Shown: in pieces, positions 6,509 to 9,538 of the stretch
How the letters are laid out: every line of letters starts with the position of its first letter
How positions within the stretch are numbered: position 1 is the first letter of the stretch
NCBI GenBank assembly: GCA_030630445.1
Contig: DAOVNC010000099.1
Location: forward strand, 1-9,538
From: Kiritimatiellales bacterium
GTDB lineage: Bacteria > Verrucomicrobiota > Kiritimatiellia > Kiritimatiellales > Pontiellaceae
Length of the DNA stretch: 9,538 nucleotides
Reading direction: 5' to 3'
Position numbers and translations under genes: made by a program
The notes under the pieces: model-generated
Told to the model about the DNA's origin: nothing
The model's database searches: none
What the model saw: the letters and a program-made list of their open reading frames with translations, nothing else

Positions 6509-6618
6509 CGGTGGCAACTGAAAGGCGACACCGCTTTTGCAGAGGAACAGCCGGTGGCAAGGCGTGCGGTGCGACCGAAAAGCGGTGTCGCGCTACGCTT
6601 GCCGCCGCACTCCAGAAT
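6498..6618. repeat. 121-bp palindromic repeat element between mfd and recN
   Basis: The outer arms pair over 20 nt with one mismatch: 6498-6517 (ATTCTGGAGTGCGGTGGCAA) and 6599-6618, whose complement has GGCGG for GGTGG. After an 8-by-8-nt internal mismatch (6518-6525 against 6591-6598) the inner arms pair perfectly over 13 nt: CGACACCGCTTTT at 6526-6538 and its complement at 6578-6590. The 39-nt loop contains a second CGGTGGCAA (6552-6560), matching the left arm at 6509-6517. It encodes no transposase. The structure fits a dispersed non-autonomous palindromic repeat (REP- or MITE-like). I recall similar TGGAGTGCGGCGGCAAG repeats from Kiritimatiellota genomes, but cannot confirm that here. Confidence 0.85.
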
Positions 6619-6627
6619 ATTTTTTTT
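6498..6627 (+). terminator. Probable intrinsic terminator of mfd formed by the palindromic repeat
   Basis: The repeat hairpin is followed on the plus strand by eight T residues (6620-6627), separated by a single A from the stem. It begins five bases after the mfd stop codon. This is the layout of an intrinsic terminator, although the stem is far longer than usual. On the minus strand no T-run follows the structure, so recN would not be terminated in the same way. Confidence 0.5.
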
Positions 6628-8272
6628 CAAGCATTTCGTGGGCGTGTTGGAGGGCGACCTCCGTGCCACCACCGAGCATGCGTGCGATTTCACCGGGGCG
6701 GGAGTCGGTGTCGAGCAAGCGCACTTCGGTGTAGGTCCGGCCATCCTGAACACTTTTGGAAACGGCGAGATGGGTGGTGCCGCAGGCGGCCACCTGCGGC
6801 AGATGCGTAATGCAGATAAGCTGGTGGCACTCCGCCACCTGGGCAAGCTTGCGCCCGACCGCCCCACCGATTTCGCCGCCAACATTGGCGTCGATTTCGT
6901 CGAACACCAGCACGGGGATCTGGTCGTGCCGCGCGAGGACGGCCTTGGTGGCGAGCATGACGCGGGAGATCTCGCCGCTAGAGGCAATCATCCGCAACGG
7001 ACGCATGTCCTCGCCGGCGTTCGGCGCAAAGCCAAATTCAACCTGATCGATCCCGGACGGCCCGGGTTCGCAAGGGGTGAGTTGAACATCGAAGAAGCCA
7101 TGCTCAAAACCGATATCGACGAGTTCTTTTGTAATGCATCCAGAAAGGTTGTCCGCCACGTTTTCGCGCTTGCTGCGCAGATCAAATCCGGCCTTTTCCA
7201 CAGACTGGAAAACGACCTCAAGGCCGGCCCGCAGTTCCGCATGTCGTTTATCGCGCCCGCGCAACTCCTGAAGCTGCTGCTTCCAGGTGTCGCAATTCCG
7301 GAGCACTTCCTCAACGGTTGCCCCATACTTGCGCTTGAGGGTTTGGTAGGTCGTCAGGCGGTCGTCAAGCCATTGCATGCGTTCGGGACTGGCGTCGATC
7401 CCGGCGGCGGAGGTTTCGATGGAGCGCACGACCTCTTGCACTTGCATGACTGTGCTTTCGATTTCGTCGTGCCACTCGTTTGCCTCAGGCATGAGCTTGA
7501 CGAGTTGGTTCAAGCATTGCTGCGCACTGGCGAGAGCATCGAACGCGCATCCCTCGCCTTCGGAGAGGGCGTTGACCGCGCCGTTGGCCAGTTCGATGAC
7601 CTGCTGCGAATTGGCAATGGCGCTGTGCTCTTCTTCAACCTGCTCGTCTTCCTCGGTAGAGAGCTTGGCGGTTTCGATTTCGTTTACACGGTAGTCCAGG
7701 AATTCAATCTGACGTTCAAGGTCCTCCTCGTTGTCGGAGTTGAGCGCATCGATTTGCTTCTGGACTTCGCGGAGTTTGCGATATTCGGAAAGGTAGGCGG
7801 TCTTGGTTTCCCCCACTTGCCCAAAGGCATCGAGGATTTCGAGCTGGGTGGCGGTGTCTAGTAGCGACTGATGGTCGTATGGGCCGTGCATATCGACCAG
7901 CACGTTTCCGAGCCGCTTGAGCACCTGTAGCGTGACCGGCTCGTCGTTCACCATGGTCTTGTTCGACGACTCGGTTATCACACGGCGGATAATCAGCAAC
8001 CCACCGTCGCAGGCGTCCAGTCCAATATCGGAAAGAATGGCGTCGATATGGATTGTATCTTCCAATCCGAATTCGGCATAGACCGAGCAGGACGATTCGC
8101 CAGAGCGAATCATCGACTTGTCCGCCCGCTCCCCAAGCAGCAGCCGGAGCGCCCCGATAAGCAGCGACTTTCCCGCGCCGGTTTCGCCGGTAATCACATT
8201 CAATCCACCGTTGAAGCCCACCTGGACATCATCAACAAGCGCGAGGTTCTTTATTTTCAGATTCCTGAGCAT
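6593..8272 (-). CDS. recN: DNA repair protein RecN (SMC-like ATPase)
   Basis: A 559-residue protein of normal RecN length, acting in double-strand break repair. It opens MLRNLKIKNLALVDDVQVGF. Walker A is GETGAGKS at 29-36, and the VTLQVL...DMHGPYDHQSLL block is at 113-137. A coiled-coil arm spans roughly 150-360. The ABC signature is SSGEISR starting at 431, Walker B is VLVFDEID with D458 and E459, and the switch histidine is in THLPQVAA at 489-496. Two positions differ from classical RecN: SSGE for SGGE, and HGPYDHQ for HGQHEHQ, which removes the usual first glutamine. No Shine-Dalgarno sequence precedes the ATG. The last codons (SGVRRQA and the TAG) lie inside the right arm of the palindromic repeat, so the native C-terminus was probably a little different. 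Confidence 0.96.
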   Translation of the reverse strand: MLRNLKIKNLALVDDVQVGFNGGLNVITGETGAGKSLLIGALRLLLGERADKSMIRSGESSCSVYAEFGLEDTIHIDAILSDIGLDACDGGLLIIRRVITESSNKTMVNDEPVTLQVLKRLGNVLVDMHGPYDHQSLLDTATQLEILDAFGQVGETKTAYLSEYRKLREVQKQIDALNSDNEEDLERQIEFLDYRVNEIETAKLSTEEDEQVEEEHSAIANSQQVIELANGAVNALSEGEGCAFDALASAQQCLNQLVKLMPEANEWHDEIESTVMQVQEVVRSIETSAAGIDASPERMQWLDDRLTTYQTLKRKYGATVEEVLRNCDTWKQQLQELRGRDKRHAELRAGLEVVFQSVEKAGFDLRSKRENVADNLSGCITKELVDIGFEHGFFDVQLTPCEPGPSGIDQVEFGFAPNAGEDMRPLRMIASSGEISRVMLATKAVLARHDQIPVLVFDEIDANVGGEIGGAVGRKLAQVAECHQLICITHLPQVAACGTTHLAVSKSVQDGRTYTEVRLLDTDSRPGEIARMLGGGTEVALQHAHEMLEKKYSGVRRQA

Positions 8273-8282
8273 ATCTGTTCGC

Positions 8283-8311
8283 AGTATTCAATGAAGGCGG
8301 GTGGTCGGCAA
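8283..8311 (-). promoter_or_regulatory. Candidate promoter of recN with a very short leader
   Basis: On the minus strand TTGCCG (8311-8306) and AATACT (8288-8283) are 17 bases apart, each matching four of six consensus bases. The -10 ends ten bases before the recN ATG, so the untranslated leader would be only a few bases. This fits the absence of a ribosome-binding site. It is a weak prediction. Confidence 0.33.
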
Positions 8312-8327
8312 GTCTGGAGATGCGTGT

Positions 8328-8347
8328 GATCCCGATTATTCGGGATC
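8328..8347. repeat. Perfect 8-bp inverted repeat with a stop codon in its loop
   Basis: GATCCCGA (8328-8335) and TCGGGATC (8340-8347) flank TTAT, which contains the stop (TAA at 8338-8336) of the small membrane-protein gene. It can form a strong hairpin at the end of that gene, before the recN promoter region. No T-run follows on the minus strand, so it is at best an imperfect terminator or an RNA-stabilising end. Confidence 0.6.
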
Positions 8348-8728
8348 CGCAACGTCTAGTACAGCCTGTCGCTGTTCCTCGCGGCGCTTCTCCTCGAACC
8401 CGTTTAGGAAGATGACAAGAACTCTCAGAAAGAGGAGGATGAAAATTGGGCCGCCGATGAAGTAGAAGGCCGATGGCAGGTCGAAGGCGGGGTGCGACGC
8501 GGCGGAGCGAACATTGGGACGCGCCTGCCTTTTTAGCGCATCAATGGATGGTAAATAGTCGTCGGCCGAAACCCCGTAAACCGCAGTCACCGTTGGCTGC
8601 TCCGTTTTTGCGCCCGCTACCGGTTCCATGGACAACAGGGCAATCTTGTTCGACTCTTGCGCCAGCACGAGCACTGCACCACAAAGAACGAATAGCCCAA
8701 TGGCCAATATGCGTAGTTTACTTCCCAT
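8336..8728 (-). CDS. Small protein with signal peptide and C-terminal membrane helix, function unknown
   Basis: A 130-residue protein when started at the ATG at 8728. Residues 1-23 form a classical signal peptide: K4 and R6, a hydrophobic core, and a VLA-Q cleavage-like site. Residues 24 to about 86 are a polar segment with no recognised domain. A hydrophobic helix at 88-109 (FYFIGGPIFILLFLRVLVIF) follows, then a charged tail rich in E and R (FEEKRREEQRQ). This suggests a protein anchored by its C-terminus, with the middle outside the cytoplasm. The frame is open further upstream, to an ATG at 8767 and a GTG at 8776. I prefer 8728 because it places the positive charges directly before the hydrophobic core, although its GGGGAG is close to the ATG. 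It lies 63 bp upstream of recN on the same strand. I do not recognise a family. Confidence 0.7.
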   Translation of the reverse strand: MGSKLRILAIGLFVLCGAVLVLAQESNKIALLSMEPVAGAKTEQPTVTAVYGVSADDYLPSIDALKRQARPNVRSAASHPAFDLPSAFYFIGGPIFILLFLRVLVIFLNGFEEKRREEQRQAVLDVADPE

Positions 8729-9051
8729 TGCTCCCCGAAAACCAATAGTTATGCCAAATCCAAGCATTCCCCCCACTTGATTGAGTGGAACCTACCACAA
8801 TCAAATGATAGAAAAATTTAAAAATTCTCTTTTCAGAGTAAAATTATCCTATTTATATGGATTTACCGTACCTGCATGCTCCCCATATATGTCATCTCAT
8901 CTGCGTATAGGCCGAATTTACAGAAGGTGGTTTTTCTACCGAAAAAACGATTCAAAGGCTCTGTTTTCCATCTGAAACCGTATTAATTATTGCCTAGCCA
9001 TACCTGATCCGGCATAAATGGACATCTTGTTAAAACGAAGGCTAGACGACT
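8729..9051. other. AT-richer intergenic region between the membrane-protein gene and the LysM gene
   Basis: About 320 bp separate the two divergent genes, visibly richer in A and T than the rest, especially 8805-8990. Near its left end two alternative hairpins compete: CCACT(8773-8777)/AGTGG(8784-8788), and TTGATTG(8777-8783)/CAATCAA(8798-8804). An open frame of 56 codons starts at an ATG at 8805 and ends at 8975 (MIEKFKNSLFRVKL...). It has no ribosome-binding site and an unremarkable composition, so I do not call it a gene. CTAGCC near 8994 and GGCTAG near 9040 form a short inverted repeat around the candidate promoter of the LysM gene. No RNA gene is recognised. Confidence 0.6.
8990..9018 (+). 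promoter_or_regulatory. Candidate promoter of the LysM gene
   Basis: TTGCCT (8990-8995) and CATAAA (9013-9018) are 17 bases apart, each with four of six consensus matches, in an AT-rich setting. Transcription would start near 9025, leaving a leader of about 27 bases that contains GAAGG (9037-9041) ten bases before the ATG. Confidence 0.35.
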
Positions 9052-9538
9052 ATGAAACCAATTTATGCAGGCACCCACCCAGTCCGCGGTCGCGGACGAG
9101 GAAAGGTGATTTTCATCATTATCATCATTCTCCAAGTGCTACTTGTGGGATACCTCTATGTCAAATTCTGGAAACCCAGGGCCGACAAGCCTGAAGTCAG
9201 CCACTCCCCGACGGTTTCCGACCCGCAAGAACTGTCCCCCGCTCCAGCGCCTACGGCCCTGGTTCCAGCAACCCCTTCACCGGAAACCACGGCGCTCATT
9301 TCCGATGCCCGCGCGGCGATTGATGCCGGGCAATTGACCGCCGCCCAAGTCACCTTGAGCAAAGCGGTTTCGATGAATCCCGACCCTGAAGCCGTCCAGT
9401 TGCTTGGCGAGCTCAACATGCGATTACTCAAATCGGCGCTCATGATGCCCGGCAAGGAATACTATGTCATCCAATCCGGCGACTACCTCCAGAAGATCGC
9501 CAAGAAATACAACACGACCGTTGCCCTGCTGAAAACCA
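9052..9538 (+). CDS. Membrane-anchored LysM-domain protein, 3' end cut by window edge
   Basis: Open from the ATG at 9052 to the window end, 162 codons, no stop. Residues 1-18 are basic (VRGRGRGK), and residues 19-38 form one hydrophobic helix (VIFIIIIILQVLLVGYLYV). This predicts an N-in, C-out membrane anchor. A proline-rich linker (about 42-78) and a helical TPR-like segment (about 80-130, ARAAIDAGQLTAAQVTLSKAV) follow. From residue 137 a LysM motif begins (EYYVIQSGDYLQKIAKKYNTT), which binds peptidoglycan glycan chains. The plan fits a periplasmic cell-wall protein. In related bacteria I recall this architecture continuing into a YkuD L,D-transpeptidase domain, but that part is outside the window, so this is a guess. 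LysM and the membrane anchor are clear. Confidence 0.85.
   Translation, partial: MKPIYAGTHPVRGRGRGKVIFIIIIILQVLLVGYLYVKFWKPRADKPEVSHSPTVSDPQELSPAPAPTALVPATPSPETTALISDARAAIDAGQLTAAQVTLSKAVSMNPDPEAVQLLGELNMRLLKSALMMPGKEYYVIQSGDYLQKIAKKYNTTVALLKT

Noticed and set aside
6498..6618. Palindromic repeat as an insertion sequence
   Set aside because: It is only 121 bp, with no transposase frame. At most it is a non-autonomous element.
6506..7861. 451-codon open frame on the plus strand opposite recN
   Set aside because: It is antisense to a clearly recognisable RecN. The translation shows no domain, and the length is explained by codon bias of the opposite strand.
8805..8975. 56-codon open frame in the AT-rich spacer
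   Set aside because: No ribosome-binding site, no recognisable motif, and a composition like the surrounding non-coding DNA.

Overview
The window is a stretch of ordinary bacterial chromosome with moderately high GC. All the long genes can be read end to end. The style of the proteins suggests the PVC superphylum, most likely Kiritimatiellota or a close relative. The clues are RecN with an SSGE signature and HGPYDHQ in place of HGQHEHQ, a long PyrB with SSRTY in the phosphate loop, and a TGGAGTGCGG(C/T)GGCAA palindromic repeat that I associate from memory with Pontiella-like genomes. This placement is inference, because the window has no rRNA or other phylogenetic marker.

Left block (1-3241, all on the minus strand, read right to left): pyrB (aspartate carbamoyltransferase), then an argF-like ornithine carbamoyltransferase, then a Phd/YefM-type antitoxin, a PIN-domain (VapC) toxin, and a HAD-family phosphatase cut by the left edge. 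Spacing is tight: 64 bp between pyrB and argF, 54 bp between argF and the antitoxin, an ATGA overlap between antitoxin and toxin, and a TAATG overlap between toxin and HAD gene. Both transcarbamoylases use carbamoyl phosphate, for pyrimidine and arginine synthesis respectively. A 22-bp near-palindrome over the argF stop codon is the probable operator of the toxin-antitoxin pair.

Middle block: mfd (transcription-repair coupling factor) runs rightwards from 3365, divergent from pyrB. It converges on recN (minus, ending at 6593). A palindromic repeat with 41-nt arms sits between the two DNA-repair genes. Its right arm encodes the last codons and the stop of recN, and with the T-run that follows it looks like the terminator of mfd. 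A 12-nt copy of its outer end carries the mfd stop codon. mfd and recN both lack a clear Shine-Dalgarno sequence and have promoter-like hexamers just before the ATG, so both may be leaderless or nearly so.

Right block: upstream of recN on the same strand is a small protein with a signal peptide and a C-terminal membrane helix, of unknown function. After an AT-richer spacer of about 320 bp, a plus-strand gene encodes a membrane-anchored LysM protein that runs off the right edge, possibly the front of an L,D-transpeptidase.

I see no phage, insertion sequence, CRISPR array, tRNA or rRNA, and no convincing new multi-gene system. The most unusual items are the gene-ending palindromic repeat, the altered ornithine-binding motifs of the ArgF-like protein, the heptamer array between pyrB and argF, and a toxin-antitoxin pair fused by overlap to a HAD phosphatase.
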